DNA from: Ctena decussata
Taxonomy: Eukaryota > Mollusca > Bivalvia > Lucinida > Lucinidae
NCBI GenBank assembly: GCA_963989385.1
Contig: OZ022511.1
Coordinates: forward strand, 23,616,503 to 23,680,502
Length of the DNA: 64,000 nt
Direction: 5' to 3'
This document shows positions 11,723 through 24,338 of the stretch, piece after piece. The notes below the pieces were generated by a model. It saw nothing but the letters and a program-made list of their open reading frames with translations, was not told the DNA's origin and did no database searches. The position numbers and the translations under genes are program-made. Positions within the stretch are counted from its first letter, which is position 1. Every line of letters starts with the position of its first letter.

Positions 11723-12610
11723 TAGTATGACTGTCCTGAGTATCTTCTAGTTGAGTATCAAAGACTGTGATATCAGGAAGAAACTGAATATGAGATAAGT
11801 GTGATAGCTTCAGTAATAATTGCCTTATTTGGGCAAGAAGGATGCACATTCAGAAGTCGGACCTGTTTTTACTGAGCATGTTTTGTCTACTCTTTTGTTG
11901 GCTCGATGTGCAGTTTGATGATGATGTCTAGAAAAAGTATGACATGTAATTTGATTATTTGACGACGACTGTGGTATCCACTTTGTACTAATCTGTCACG
12001 CCAATAAAAGCGTAGCTTTATTTGGAGCAACTTCGGGCTTTTTCAATATATTGCATAATGCAGCCATAAGTAACACTGGTGGTGGGAAATTATGTGGGCG
12101 ATTGCCAAAAGTTCCCAAATGGCATAATGACGTCGAAATGACGTCGTACCGACGTCGATGCGACGTCATCACGTTGCGTTGAGGTCAGTAAGACGTCACT
12201 TCGACAGCATGTGCCTGCTGGGTTAAGGATAACCTCGACGTTAGTCAATATAAAATGTATGGCTAAACTAACGGTTAAGTTTATATATACCTGAATCGGA
12301 ATGAATTCTATGAGGTCCACTCATACGGTATCTCACACTGTCATGCTTGTATGCAATTGGCATTGAAATCTTGTCTCATTTACGGAAATTCAGTATGCAC
12401 TGCGAGAGAACCGGCATGTATAAAGAACAAATGAGCTGCGCGATGTGGAAGTGATAACATGAGCGAATAGGGAAGACTTTAACCAGTCCAGGCAGTCTGG
12501 TCAGTCTTCAAAGTTCACATGGATACAGACTGAGCGGCAGCACAAGCTGACCCAGATTTTCTCTCCTGCATATGCAACAATATCCCCTTTTCTCGGCATA
12601 CTCGATTATA

Positions 12611-12836
12611 TGAGCCGCGACATGACATGGCCAACAAAGTGGTGTGTGCGCCCAGCGAAGACTCTGATCAGACTCGGCGGATGCCCAGGCTGATTTGAGT
12701 CTTCGTGGTCCGCAAAGACTTACCTTAGACGGTTAGCTACCCTTTAAGCACATGGCGAGGACTCTGATCAGACTGGGCGGATGCCCAGGCTTGTGGCGCA
12801 CATGCCACTTTATTGGCTTTGTCACGTCCCGGTTCA
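12611..12836. mobile_element. Foldback MITE F1, copy 5 (short-arm variant)
   Basis: Unit 2 partner of the copy at 3591. Confidence 0.82.
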
Positions 12837-12898
12837 TATGTATTTTGACCATTCATTCAATTCACAGTTCCGAAATCCACGCCTACTTTAAAGAGATA

Positions 12899-13136
12899 TG
12901 AGCCGCGTCATGAGAAAACCAACAAAGTAGTCGTGCGCCCAGCGCAGACTCAGATCAGCCTGGGCATCCGCCCAGTTTGACCAGACTCTCCGTAAAGAGT
13001 TCAAAGGGTAGCTAAGGGTCTAAGCTACTTTCATGCGGACAGCGAAAACTCTGATCAGACTGGGCGGATGCCCAGGCTGATCTGAGTCTGCACTGGGCGC
13101 ACAACCACATTGTTGATTTTGTCATGTCGCGGCTCA
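12899..13136. mobile_element. Foldback MITE F1, copy 6, private to unit 2
   Basis: Both arms intact. Left flank AAGAGATA and right flank TATACACC join to AAGAGATATACACC, the form seen in unit 4, so a TA duplication fits. This is the clearest sign of the family's target preference. Confidence 0.85.
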
Positions 13137-13481
13137 TATACACCCCTTCAATAGCTGTAAGGTAATATCACGGACTTTAAGTGGGCCATTGAACACGTGC
13201 GATTTTGTTTGTGAGACTATGTCACGTGCTAAAGTGTCGTTACATTGGCCAGGTAACACTATCAGGTGACTTTGAGTAACTTCCTGGGTGTGGCTCGGAA
13301 CTGTATATCGGTTCAAATTGCATGTCGTAATGTTGCTTCTACGTTAATGTTGTTTCAGTAAACTGATTTCTTAACTATTGCAGAGGCTTTATAGCGCCAC
13401 TGATTTTTTATTTCTTAATTTGCTACATTTGAGCAATGCAGTAAGAGCACGTGCATTCCCGCAGTCAAAAGCACGGAACCA

Positions 13482-14120
13482 GGACAACTCGTCCAAAAGA
13501 CAAATTCTAAGACAACTCGTCCAAAAGACAAATTCTAAGACAACTCGTCCAAAAGACAAATTCTAAGACAACTCGTCCAAAAGACAACTCATTCCAAGAC
13601 AACTCGTCCAAAAGACAATTCATTCCAAACTCGTCCAAAAAATCTCGACGCAGGACAACTCACCCCATATTTTTGAAATAAACATGCCTTAAGTCAACTC
13701 GCCCCAAATTATGACAGCTCGCCCGACTTACCATGAGTATCTTGCTCTTTTACTGAATTTCATCCCTATGCACAGGCAAACAGTGACTGATAGACTACTT
13801 GAACAGACTAGGTAACAACAAATGAATGCACAATATGGTTGTAGACAACTTTATCATTGAAGAAAGACGTTTCATTAATAATGCGATGAAATCTGTGTTC
13901 TTATATATTTTTCATAAATAATAACACTGTTTTTGCGTTACCACTCTAACGGTCCCGGTTCGAGTCCCGCCGTAGTCGGGATTCTTTTCTGTGATAACTT
14001 TTCAATTATAGACATCAAATCTATGTATCTCGCACTGTGATTGATATGGGGAGACTTGTCTTACAGTATGGGGTAGGTCCGAGTTTTACTGGGGCGAGTT
14101 GTCTATGGTCCGAGTTGTCC
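13482..14120. mobile_element. Element with GACAACTCG subterminal repeats, unit 2
   Basis: Five perfect GACAACTCGTCCAAAA motifs, against two in unit 1, so the array has expanded or shrunk since duplication. Confidence 0.72.
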
Positions 14121-14363
14121 GTAATTCAAATGCACAGCCAGGTCCGCCTTGGCTTTTCTTTTGTAGATTCCTCGGAATCCATGACTTTTCATGCCAACTG
14201 GAAAGACTTTGATCAGGCTGTGGAAGTCAGCTCACTGATCAGAGCCTTCTGGGCTCGCTTATATGACATCTTACCAAGCGTTTAGGACCAATGTGTTTCT
14301 TTATAACCTGCTCACTTGATGGAATTTAAGTTATCTTGATACAGTTAACGCGGCTAGCTCAAT

Positions 14364-14601
14364 TGAGCCGCGACACAAGAAAACCAACAATGTGGTTGTG
14401 CGCCCAGTGCAGACTCAGATCAGCCTGGGCATCCACCCATTCAGATGAGATTCTTCGCAGTACGCTTAAAGGGTAGCTAAGAGTCTAAGCTACCTTCGTG
14501 CGGACAGCGAAGACTCTGATCAGACTGGGCGGATGCCCAGGCTGATCTGAGTCTTTGCTGTGCGCACAACCACATTGTTGGTTTTCTCGTGTCGCGGCTC
14601 A
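14364..14601. mobile_element. Foldback MITE F1, copy 7
   Basis: Intact foldback near the GCTAGCTCA landmark; a copy lies close to the same site in unit 4 (32516). Absent at this site in units 1 and 3. Confidence 0.85.
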
Positions 14602-14742
14602 ATTATGTCCAGTGGACTCGTCTCACCCGCATTTAGACAGTTCCATTTTCAATAAAAATTCAACTGATCTGGCTCTACTCTGTTTGCAAAGGTCCCTTTT
14701 ATGGGGTTAATGAAGATCGTTCCTTTGTTAGAACAGCACATA

Positions 14743-14976
14743 TGAACCGCGACACGAGAAAACCAACAAAGTGGTTGTGCGCCCAGAGCAGACTCGTATA
14801 AGCATGGGTGTCAGCCATGTCTGATCAGATTCTTCGCTAAGCGCTTAAAAGGTAGCAAAGGGTTTAAGCTACCTCCATGCGGACAGCGAAGACTCTGATC
14901 AGATTGAGCGGAAGCCCAGGCTGATCTGAGTCTTCGCTAGATGCACACATTGTTGGTTTTCTCGTGTCGCGGCTCA
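14743..14976. mobile_element. Foldback MITE F1, copy 8
   Basis: Unit 2 partner of 5653, slightly shortened near the right arm. Confidence 0.82.
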
Positions 14977-15552
14977 CATATTTTTAGCAATTAGTCAGTT
15001 AGATTCATCAACAAACTACATTTTTACATATTTGCCATCCAATACACACCAATGTTACGAAAACAACAATCAACTATAACTCATCCCTACATATATCATG
15101 TCAATCTTGAACATATGGAAACCATGTCCCAAGTATGATATAAATCATACATCAAATAGCCTAAAAGCTACAATGGACAAGATATTAGGAAGAATCGCTG
15201 AATCGCGAAATGTATGACACCGACCTACATATTATGAAGCCAGTCATGTTGACAAATTTATGGAACTTAAAGCCCAAGCTTGACGTTTATCATTATCAAT
15301 AAAACAAAGTCACTAGACCGTGAAATGTAAGTCACACCCAAGGTCATAATTTGAACAATCACCGATCTAAAGTTATTATCATGTCAATCCTGGTGCCACA
15401 TGGAGCCCACAACCCAAACACGACGTTCATCCATCTAATAGTCTCAAAGATATAAAGTAAAATCACTGGACTGCGAGACATAGGTCAATATGACCATCGC
15501 CTCATGTCACTGATGTCAAGGTCACATGGATGTCTGATCTATAATAATTTAA

Positions 15553-15734
15553 CCCTTAAAGCGGCAACAATTGAAGTTGCTGAATTGGCAAACAGTGAAG
15601 ATGAGCCATCTCATCTGGATCTACACTGTTTGCCCTATAGTCTTTGAATTCTCAATATGATATAGCTTGGATGAGACATTTTTTGAAATTCTGCAGACGT
15701 AAATTTTGTCGTCTGCTTTTTGGCGCATTAAGGG
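15553..15734. mobile_element. MITE with TTAA target
   Basis: Ends CCCTTAAAGCGGCAA and TTGGCGCATTAAGGG are inverted; TTAA lies at both sides and once in unit 1. piggyBac-like by target only. Confidence 0.7.
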
Positions 15735-16272
15735 TTAAAATCTTTCAGAGTTCCTTAAAGAGCAGAGAATACACTCCAAAAGAATGTACATGGACCATAC
15801 TTCGAAGTTTCGCTATTCAGGCCTCATCAGTGACCCTGACATGATCTGGCGACGATCTGCGACGAAAGCCAGAGAAAACATGTGTTTGGAAGATGTTTGC
15901 ATAATGAGAATACACCAGAACACAGTGATTTAATCACCATTTGGTGTGAAAGAGACATTGGAATTTAAATTCGCTAAGTCCAACCATAAAAACATGAATC
16001 CACAGCACTAATTTAAGCTGATGCTTCTGAATTTATGAGAGTTTAAGAACTTGCAACAATAAAATAGTATGTGTCCCATACCACGGAAAAATTAGAGTAT
16101 TTGAATCATCAGAAATACTGAGAACACTTTTCAAAGGTTCCTTTAGCTCAAACCCCGGCGGATATACCTAGCGTTCAGTCTTTATGAAATCAAGAAAAAC
16201 CTCCCAGTAACTCATGTTCCATTATGTGCTTTCTGATGAGTGACTGCCAAGTAATAAGCTTTTAACAAACCT

Positions 16273-16422
16273 AGATGAATGAATGAATGAATGTTAAGTT
16301 ATTTATAGACGCTCAACCCTGGTAAAGGCATATAGCGTCTAAACGTCAGCAATTTAAAATGTTTCTATACATAAGAGATTCAAAAACGATCAAATGTTAA
16401 AAGTATTGTGTATACGTCCAAA
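16273..16422 (-). mobile_element. SINE 3' fragment with (CATT)n tail
   Basis: On the minus strand it ends in four CATT repeats. It is present only in unit 2 and flanked by TAACAAACCT-like repeats (16263 and about 16424), which match a single site in units 1 and 4. Confidence 0.65.
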
Positions 16423-16600
16423 TTAACAACCCTGAACATATAATTTCAGTGCAGTGTGACGCAAACGAACATGGGAGCGCGGACGACAGGGTTTCGTATT
16501 TGAGAGACATAATCGTTGCATATGGTGACATTACCCTATTTGTCTGGCTATCATGCCTGTTGGTTATGGTGAGAGGGTATACCTCAATGTTTATCTGCCA

Positions 16601-17029
16601 ATACACAGTTCCGAGAATAGCCGCTAAGCTCCGCCTACTTAGTTACTGTTACTACGTCTCACAAGCTTTACACAAAGATGGCGGAAAACAAATGACAAAT
16701 GCTAGTGTCTGCTAAATGTTGGCGATCTATGGGGAAGAATCAGCCTCTTCATGACCTTCACATGGAAGTTGGCGCATCATGCATTTCCGATGCGTTCTCT
16801 TCTTGCAAAGCAGGGTAAAATTTATTAAAAGTGGTGTTAGTTTGTTTTCTTTTAACAGGTATACATCACTTCATTAACTGTAAGGTAAAATCACGGACTT
16901 ATGTTGGTATTGACCACCTGCGATTTGTTTGTGAGACTATGTCACGTGCTAAGTTGTCGTTGCATTGGCCAGATATACGCTACCACGTGATTTGAGTGAC
17001 ATTCTGGGTGTGGCTCGGAACTGTGTATT
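16601..17029. mobile_element. Element with ACACAGTTCCGAG ends, unit 2
   Basis: ATACACAGTTCCGAG and CTCGGAACTGTGTAT are inverted ends. A close copy is at 29443-29866, and an older form underlies 3846-4540. Confidence 0.68.
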
Positions 17030-17036
17030 GAACAAA

Positions 17037-17217
17037 GGGAGAAATACGTGTCTCCCTGTTTGCTTCCCTGGAGAACATATCCCTTTTGAAAGGGGTCAAC
17101 ACTTAAAGGAAAGAAGTTGCTCCTAGAGGAGCAACTTCTTTCCTTTAAGAGTTGACCCCGAATGAGAAGGGAGGCAAATATTAAAATAACAGAATTGCTA
17201 GCCCTGAAAGTGTACCC
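17037..17217. mobile_element. Hairpin MITE H1, unit 2
   Basis: The longest stem of the family here, meeting at TTGCTCCTAGAGGAGCAA. Confidence 0.75.
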
Positions 17218-18415
17218 TTTTACACTGAACGCACTGAATTAAATACATTGGTTAAATTCTGCTTATGGTGATTTTATACCTCAATCCTGACAACTTTAAA
17301 AACTATTTTGCAAATATTTTATCTTAGCATTAACTACTGCCTCGGTTACCCTTAGTTACCTATCTGTAAATACATTCAGAAACATAGGAAAGTATAAACT
17401 TTTTGAATGTCCATACTTTCCTTTTCTCATTGTAAAGGCTTGAAATTCTGCATGGTATGTTTTCACTCAAGGTACAATAATATGGATAAGTAAAATTACC
17501 AAATGAAACGCTTTTTAGCGACACTACAAACATGGAGATTTCAGAGGCGGATCCAGGAATCTCGGATAGGGGGATTAAATTAGCTGAGGGGGTTCGATTT
17601 GTGCAGTTTGACAATTTTTTCTTGAAATTTTCCATGAAAATTAAATAACTTAGGCTAAAAATGGGGTTCGCCCCATCCCCAACCCTCTCCCCGAACACAC
17701 TCTGGATCCGCAACTGAGATTTTGCACCTTTTCCACGTGCAGCGTAATGGTAATTTCAATTTTTCTGTTATTCTGTATTTGATTTCTCTTTTTTTTAAAA
17801 CACCACACCACGCGCGTTTCATTAACATGGTGACAAAGGTCTCTGTGGAAGTCAGAAATTGTAACACTTTTTTAGTTACTGTGGTATGTTACTGGCTGAA
17901 CGCTCAACGAGGTTTGTAACTGGTTAAGGTGGTGATAATCACTGATTTGGGACAAAGAAAAAAATCTGCATAAAATACTCTAAATAACACTGCTCTTTCT
18001 AAAACTTAGCAGATGCCTTCTTTGTGTTGTTTCTCATAATTTAAAATCCGAAAATGCAGCATTTGTTAATGTTAAAAAGTGTTTTTATATGAGAAGATCA
18101 AAGGGTAATTTTCTGCGAATAAATATGAAAAAATAATATCATTATTGAAAATATACTTAGTGCATAGAGTACCTTGTTGCATAATGGAGAGCGTCCTAGC
18201 AATTATTTTTTCAAACTCTTTCACACATTATCAGGCTGAGCAGATGAAAAAAGATGCAGTCTGTGTCCAAATTTTTTGTCAAAACACACAGGTGAGACAG
18301 GTGAGACTATTTTAACAAGGTTGAACAATTTCATCTACACACCACTGATCATATCAGTAATGTATTATTTATATTGTAGGTGTTAACATAGGTATGCTTG
18401 CCTACCCTATATTTA

Positions 18416-18693
18416 TTTTTGGTTGGTTGGTTGATTTGATGCTTAACGTCCACGGTAAACAACTAAGGTCATGTCGGGACGGTCAGTTAACCTAACCACA
18501 CTATTTCTGGGCAGGCTTAGATCTCCTAAGCGGTTAACCAGTACTAAGTGCACATACTTTCGCCAGTAACTGACAACTGCCCTTCTTGAATCAGCGGAAG
18601 GAGAAACGAAAGTATGTGGCCAGACCGGGATTCGAACCCAGGACCTCTGTCTTACGAGTCAGGTGCCCTACCGATTGCGCTACCCGGCCCGGC
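18416..18693 (-). mobile_element. tRNA-derived SINE, family a, full length
   Basis: Same family as 825-1099, inserted in the loop of the 2-kb TTAA element. A perfect 12-bp target-site duplication ACCCTATATTTA is seen at 18404-18415 and 18694-18705, marking a fairly recent insertion. Confidence 0.92.
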
Positions 18694-18865
18694 ACCCTAT
18701 ATTTAATAAATGCGTCCAATGTACATTTACTTTGTACATGGTTGAACATTTGAGAAAAAGCTACCGTTTTCATCTGGTCTACATTACAATTTGAGAAAGA
18801 TTTGGAATAAATAATTGCTAGGACGCTCTTCATTATGCAATAATGCACCTTCAGCACTACGTAAA

Positions 18866-19782
18866 GGACTTCTATGATTAAGGCGAGGATTTTCCCCATT
18901 AGACCGACGAGACAGGTCCGAATTTTCAAATGTATAAAGTTGGTATTTTTTTCTTAGCACAGCTTCCACAAATATGTAAACTGTATGAAATCAGATCATT
19001 TGTGATTCAGACCCAAAGTCATGGGGAGATAATCCAGTCTGACCCTACCTACCCTAAATTCAAGGTTTTTGCATACCTCATTTTTTGAGGTAATAAAAAT
19101 ATTGAAATCAGTCATTCATTCCATAAATTTTAGTCATAAATGCATGCTAAATACACGCATATAACAATACAAAGCAATGATTTTCTTCTTGTTACGCTTG
19201 ACTGGCATTTAAACATGCAAATCCACAGTTAAACTTCCGGTCAAATCGGTCAAAAGAGAACGCTTCACTATAACTAAAATACAAGTACTTTCCCCCCCGT
19301 GACCCAGCATTTCCTTCATGCAGCAGACTTATGCGATGCAAATACGCAATATATATGAGTGGGAAGCTGGGTCACGGGGGGGGAATGATATTCAGTAAGC
19401 CAAAGAAGAAGAATGGTCAACAGTAGTACTGTGATCTTCATGGATTATATTGTGTACCATGACCTTCAAATGAGGTCAAGGTCACATACATTTAGTCAAA
19501 ACTTTCCAGTGTTGTCTGTTATCTAAGAAATGTGAGTCAAAAAGGGGTGAAATGTATGCAAAAAATCATTATTTCAACGATCAGCTTGAGGATAATTTAC
19601 AATTTATCTCAACAATGACGTCAACGTCAACGTATGTTTAACGTACTTTACATAGACACAAACACTTGAAAATTCATTTGTCATGCAAGTTACATGTCAT
19701 AGTCATAAATGCAAAGTAAAAGTCAGTGATCCGTATAACCTTTTAATCATGGGGAAAATTCACGCCTTAATCACAGAAGTCC
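18866..19782. mobile_element. TIR element with GGACTTCTATG ends, nested
   Basis: An independent copy inserted in the right arm of the TTAA element 17928-19995; more diverged than the unit-end copies. Confidence 0.8.
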
Positions 19783-20688
19783 TTTTCAATAACGATATTA
19801 TTTTTTCAGATTTATTCGCAGAATACTACCCTTTGATCTTTCCTTATAAAAACACTTTTTTAAGCAGCATGTACGTCTATTTTGTATTCTAAACTGTAAA
19901 GAACAACAAAAATAAGAAGTCTGCTAACTTTCAGGGAGACACGTTACTTTTTTATGGTTTTATGCAGATTTTTACATTTACCATAAATCACCACCTTAAG
20001 GTACTTCTAAATGTCATTTAACTTAGTGGCTAAAATATGAGAGTGCTTTGTATTTTGTGATGTAACAAGAACAATACATGGCACTCTTGTTCTGGATTGC
20101 AGAAATAATCATAAGATATGCATGTTATAGTTTATATCTTTTGCTGTTGAATGAAAAATAAAGACTTATTAAATTAGTCATATTCTACCTTGAACTTGGC
20201 CAAATTTTGGAAACCTAGAACTCCATTTTCCTTCATCAGAAATATAACCTTTTTTGCATAATCCATAAAATAATGCAGTCGAAATGTATTTTTTTTTTCA
20301 ACAAAACGTCATTAAATACTAATTTTTATGGTTTAAAGAACCCCATCCAACTTCTTTATACACCACACAATAACAGTCAGGAGTACATGTTATCTACCTA
20401 TGTAAACTTGCCTGTAAAACTTTCCCTCATATATACAAGCCAAAAGTTCTTATCGCCCATTTACGTTTTATCGATTTTCTTCAAATCTAAAACAATCTTA
20501 CAGATCTATTTACATCCCCAAATAGGCGGATGTGTCAGTCCAGTTAGCCATCAAAAGGTTTGACAAAATTCTTAACATATCACCCAGAATGCGCCAATGT
20601 ACGCATATACCCAATTTTAAAAATTCACGAAGTTCATAATTTGTGATAATCAATTTTTGAAATATCCAATTTTATGAAGGACTTCTAT

Positions 20689-21609
20689 GATTAAGGCGAG
20701 GATTTTCCCCATTAGACCGGCACGACAGGTTCGAATTTTCAAAAGTATAAAGTCTACATTTTTTTCGTGGTAAAGCTTCCACAAATATGTAAATCGTATG
20801 AAATCAGATCATTTGTGATTCAGACCCGAAGACATGGGGAGATAATCCAGGATGACCTTGCCTACCCTATATTCAAGGTTTTTTCATTCCTAATTTTTGA
20901 CGGAATAAAAATGTTGAAATCAGTCATTCATTCCATAAATTTTCATTCATTCCATAAATTTTTGTCATAAATGCATGCTAAATACGTGCATATCACGATA
21001 CAAACTTGAAAGCAACGATTTTCATCTTGTTACGCCTGATTAGCATTTAAACTTGCAAAAACATAGTTATACTTCCGGTTAAAACGGCCAAAAAGGAACG
21101 CATCACTTTAATTAAAATACAAGTCCTTTTCCAGCATTTCCTTTTTGCAGCACTTATGGATGGCAAGTATACAATATATATGAGTGGGAAGCTGGGTGAC
21201 GAGGGGGTGGGGGGGGGGGGGGCGGGGGGAACGATACTCAGTAAGCCAAAGAAGAATGGTCAAGAGTAGCACTGTGATCTTGAAGGATTAAATAGAGTAC
21301 AATGACCTTGGAATGCGGTCAATGTCACATACATAGTCAAAACTATCCAGTGTTGTCTGTTATGTAAGTAAAAAATGTGTGAAATGTATACAATAAATCA
21401 TTATTTGTACCATCATTTTTAGGATAATTTAGAATTAATCTCAACAATGACGTCAACGTCAATGTATGTTTAACGTACTAACAGACGCACAAACACTTTG
21501 AAATTCATTTGTCATGCAAGTTACATGTCATAGTCATAAATGCAAAGCAAAAGTCATCCGTATAAATTTTTAATCATCGGGAAAATTCACACCTTAAGCA
21601 TAGAAGTCC
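20689..21609. mobile_element. TIR element with GGACTTCTATG ends, unit 2
   Basis: Unit-end copy, partner of 9398 and 26011. G-tract at 21201-21229. Confidence 0.8.
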
Positions 21610-21697
21610 TTTCGATATTGTGCTTACCTTTCCTCTATGTTGGACTGGACCCAGTTGTTCAAAGAATCGTTAGCTTAACGAAGTCGAAAGTCAAGAA

Positions 21698-22048
21698 TAA
21701 GCGAGTTCGGAGTTCCGCACTGCGCATGCGCGAACTCCGATTTTGCTCTCGGGTCAGAGGTCACGGTTGCCAAAAGCCGTATACGCAAAGCCTAACACAC
21801 CCACATATCGACAAATATTTCAATTTATAAACACTCCCTGTCGATTATATCTTTCTAAAATAATGTGGATATCCATTTTCTCTGAGTTGGAAACAATTTT
21901 CAATCATATCAATGATTTTTGATAAAAAAAAGTGTTTTATATTGACTGAACAGGTAACCTTAATGATAACCTATTGGATTTTTCCAATCGTGACCTTTGA
22001 CCTTTCTCCTCCAGGCCAACCGGAAACTCGGAACTCCGAGCTCGCTTA
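21698..22048. mobile_element. 351-bp TIR element private to unit 3
   Basis: Ends TAAGCGAGTTCGGAGTTCCG and CGGAACTCCGAGCTCGCTTA are inverted. The other units read CAAGAATTCATG here. Contains a perfect DR1 repeat at 21991-22003. Confidence 0.8.
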
Positions 22049-22225
22049 TTCATGATTTCTGGTAAGTAAAATTAAGTGGTTATTTCTTGCTAAAAAATTG
22101 GGAGGAGCCTTATTTGAGGAAAATATGGCAGTGTTTTTGCGTGCAATACGTTCGAAATTTTAACGTCTCGTTAATAAACGACGTCGTTTGAACAACTGGA
22201 CCCTGGTGTCTCTGTCAGAGATATG

Positions 22226-22463
22226 TGAGCCGCGACACGAGAAAACCAACAATGTGGTTGTGCGCACAGTGCAGACTAAGATCAGCCTGGACATCCGCCC
22301 GGTTTCATCAGACTCTTTGCTAAGCGCTTAAAGGGTAGCTACGGGTCTAAGCTACCTCCATGCGGACAGCGAAGACTCAGATCAGACTGGGCGGATGCCC
22401 AGGCTGATCTGAGTCTGCGTTGGGCCCACAACCACATCGTTGGTTTCTTCGTGTCGCGGCTCA
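22226..22463. mobile_element. Foldback MITE F1, copy 9
   Basis: Unit 3 partner of 1908, both arms intact. Confidence 0.88.
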
Positions 22464-22544
22464 TGTTGTTTATCTTGTATGCGCTTCTCCTCTCTTGGGT
22501 GGGTTGTTTTTGTGACTGACCTTTCTTGGGTCAGTCATACTAAA

Positions 22545-22658
22545 TACCGCAAGGTACCGCAAAGAAGCACAAGGTACCGCAAGGTATCACATGGTGCCGC
22601 ATGGTAGGCACAAAGTTCTTTATGCTACCTTGCGGTACCTTGAGCTACCTTGCGGTTA
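22545..22658. repeat. TACCGCAAGG inverted minisatellite, unit 3
   Basis: Both arms present; partner of 2227. Confidence 0.8.
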
Positions 22659-23499
22659 TTAGTATAGCTGTCCTGAGTATCTTCTAGTTGAGTATCAAAA
22701 TATCAAAAACTGTGATGTCAGAGGAAACTGAGTATCAAAGACTGTGATATCAGGAAGAAACTGAATATGAGATGTGTGATAGCTTCAGTAATAATTGCCT
22801 TATTTTGGCAAGAAGGATGCACATTCAGAAGTCGGACCTGTTTGTACTGAGCATGTTTTGTCTACTCTTTTGTTGCCTCGATGTGCAATTTGATGATGAT
22901 GTCTAGAAAAAGTATGAGATGTAATTTGATTATTTGTTGACGACTGTGGTATCCAGTTTGTACTAATCTGTCACGCCAAATAAACGCGTAGCTTTATTTG
23001 GAGCAACTTCGGGCTTTTTTAATATATTGTATAATGCAGCCATATGTAACACTGGTGGTGGGAAATTATGTGGGCGATTGCCCAGACAAAGTTTCCAACT
23101 GGCATAATGACGTCGTACCGACGTCGATGCGACGTCACCACGTCGCGTTGAGGTCAGTAAGACGTCATTTCGACAGCATGTGCCTGCTGGGCTAAGGATA
23201 ACCTCGACGTTAATCAATATAAAATGTATGGCTAAACTAACGGTTAACTTAATATATACCTGAATCGGAATGAATCCTATGAGGTCCACTCATACGGTAT
23301 CTCACACTGTCATGCTTGTATGCAATTGGAATTGAAATCTTGTCTCATTTACGGAAATTCAGTATGCACTGCGGGCGAACTGGCATATATAAAGAACAAA
23401 AGAGTTGCGCGATGTGGAAGTGATAACATGAGCGATGAGGGAAGACTTTCATCAGTCCAGGCAGTCTGGTCAGTCTTCAAAGTTCACATGGATACAGAC

Positions 23500-23832
23500 C
23501 ACAGGGTATAATCGATTCCGCCAATTTTCGCTTCCTGCAGAGTCTGCCCGTCATATTTGGCTTCGGCCGAGACTGTCCGCGAACTTTTGCTTCCTGCAGA
23601 GACTTCTGTACATGATAAATGGCTTCCTGTTGAGACTGTCCGCGTGATTCTGCTTCCTGTCGAGGCTCTCGGCAGGAAGCAGAATCACGCGGACAGTCTC
23701 GGCAGGAAGCCTTTTTTCGAGGACAGTAGTCTCTGCAGGAAGCAAGAGTTCGCGGACAGTCTCGGCGGAAGCCAAATATGACGGACAGTCTCTGCAGGAA
23801 GCGAAAATTGGCGGAATCGATTATAACCTGTG
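23500..23832. mobile_element. PAL333, copy 2
   Basis: Same site and duplication (CAGAC) as copy 1, so units 1 and 3 share this insertion. Also 333 bp. One end has ATAACCTGTG instead of ATACCCTGTG. Confidence 0.9.
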
Positions 23833-23917
23833 CAGACTGAGCGGCAGCACAAGCTGACCCAGATTCTCCCTCCTGCATATGCAACAAGATCCCCTTTTCT
23901 CGGCATACTCGATTATA

Positions 23918-24067
23918 TGAGCCGCGACATGACAAAGCCAACAAAGTGGTGTGTGCGCCCAGCGAAGACTCTGATCAGACTCGGCGGATGCCCAGGCTGA
24001 TTTGAGTCTTCGTGGTCCGCAAGGACTTACCTTAGACGGTTAGCTACCCTTTAAGCACATGGCGAGG
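23918..24067. mobile_element. Foldback MITE F1, copy 10, truncated
   Basis: Left arm and part of the middle only; it stops at GGCGAGGACA, where unit 3 is deleted and a half palindrome begins. Confidence 0.8.
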
Positions 24068-24069
24068 AC

Positions 24070-24139
24070 ATGTGCTCAGAAGCAGCCAATCAGTGTGCTT
24101 TATTTTGAGTTTGAGAATGCACTCAAGTTTTATAACCTC
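24070..24139. mobile_element. Half copy of the 136-bp palindrome
   Basis: Matches only the right arm of 44674-44809, from TGTGCTCAGAAGCAGCC to TTTTATAACCTC, at a unit 3 deletion junction. Confidence 0.8.
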
Positions 24140-24338
24140 TGGGCTTGGACACTTGATGGAATTGAAGTTATCTTGATACAGTTAACGCGGCTAGCTCAAT
24201 AATGCCCAGTGGACTCGTCTCACCCGCATTTAGACAGTTCCATTTTCAATAGAAATTCAACTGATCTGGCTCTACTCTGTTTGCAAAGTTCCCTTTATTG
24301 GGTTAATGAAGATCGCTCCTTTGTTAGAACAGTACACA

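Larger units (their letters stand above)
17928..19995. mobile_element. 2.07-kb element with TTAA target (piggyBac/Kolobok-like)
   Basis: Ends GGTGGTGATAATCAC and ATAAATCACCACC are inverted, with arms of about 330 bp split by nested elements. TTAA lies on both sides (17924-17927, 19996-19999) and once at the empty site in unit 4 (36201-36204). A SINE and a GGACTTCTATG element sit inside. No transposase seen. Confidence 0.8.
10322..21612 (+). repeat. Segmental repeat unit 2 (11.3 kb)
   Basis: Second copy. It is longest through extra insertions: a TA-site element (10784-11198), a 49-bp mini-element (11555), two additional F1 foldbacks, a TTAA MITE (15553), a SINE fragment (16273), an ACACAGTTCCGAG element and a 2.07-kb TTAA element (17928). 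It lacks the 333-bp palindrome and the CTCGGAAAAA MITE, giving empty sites for both. Confidence 0.85.
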
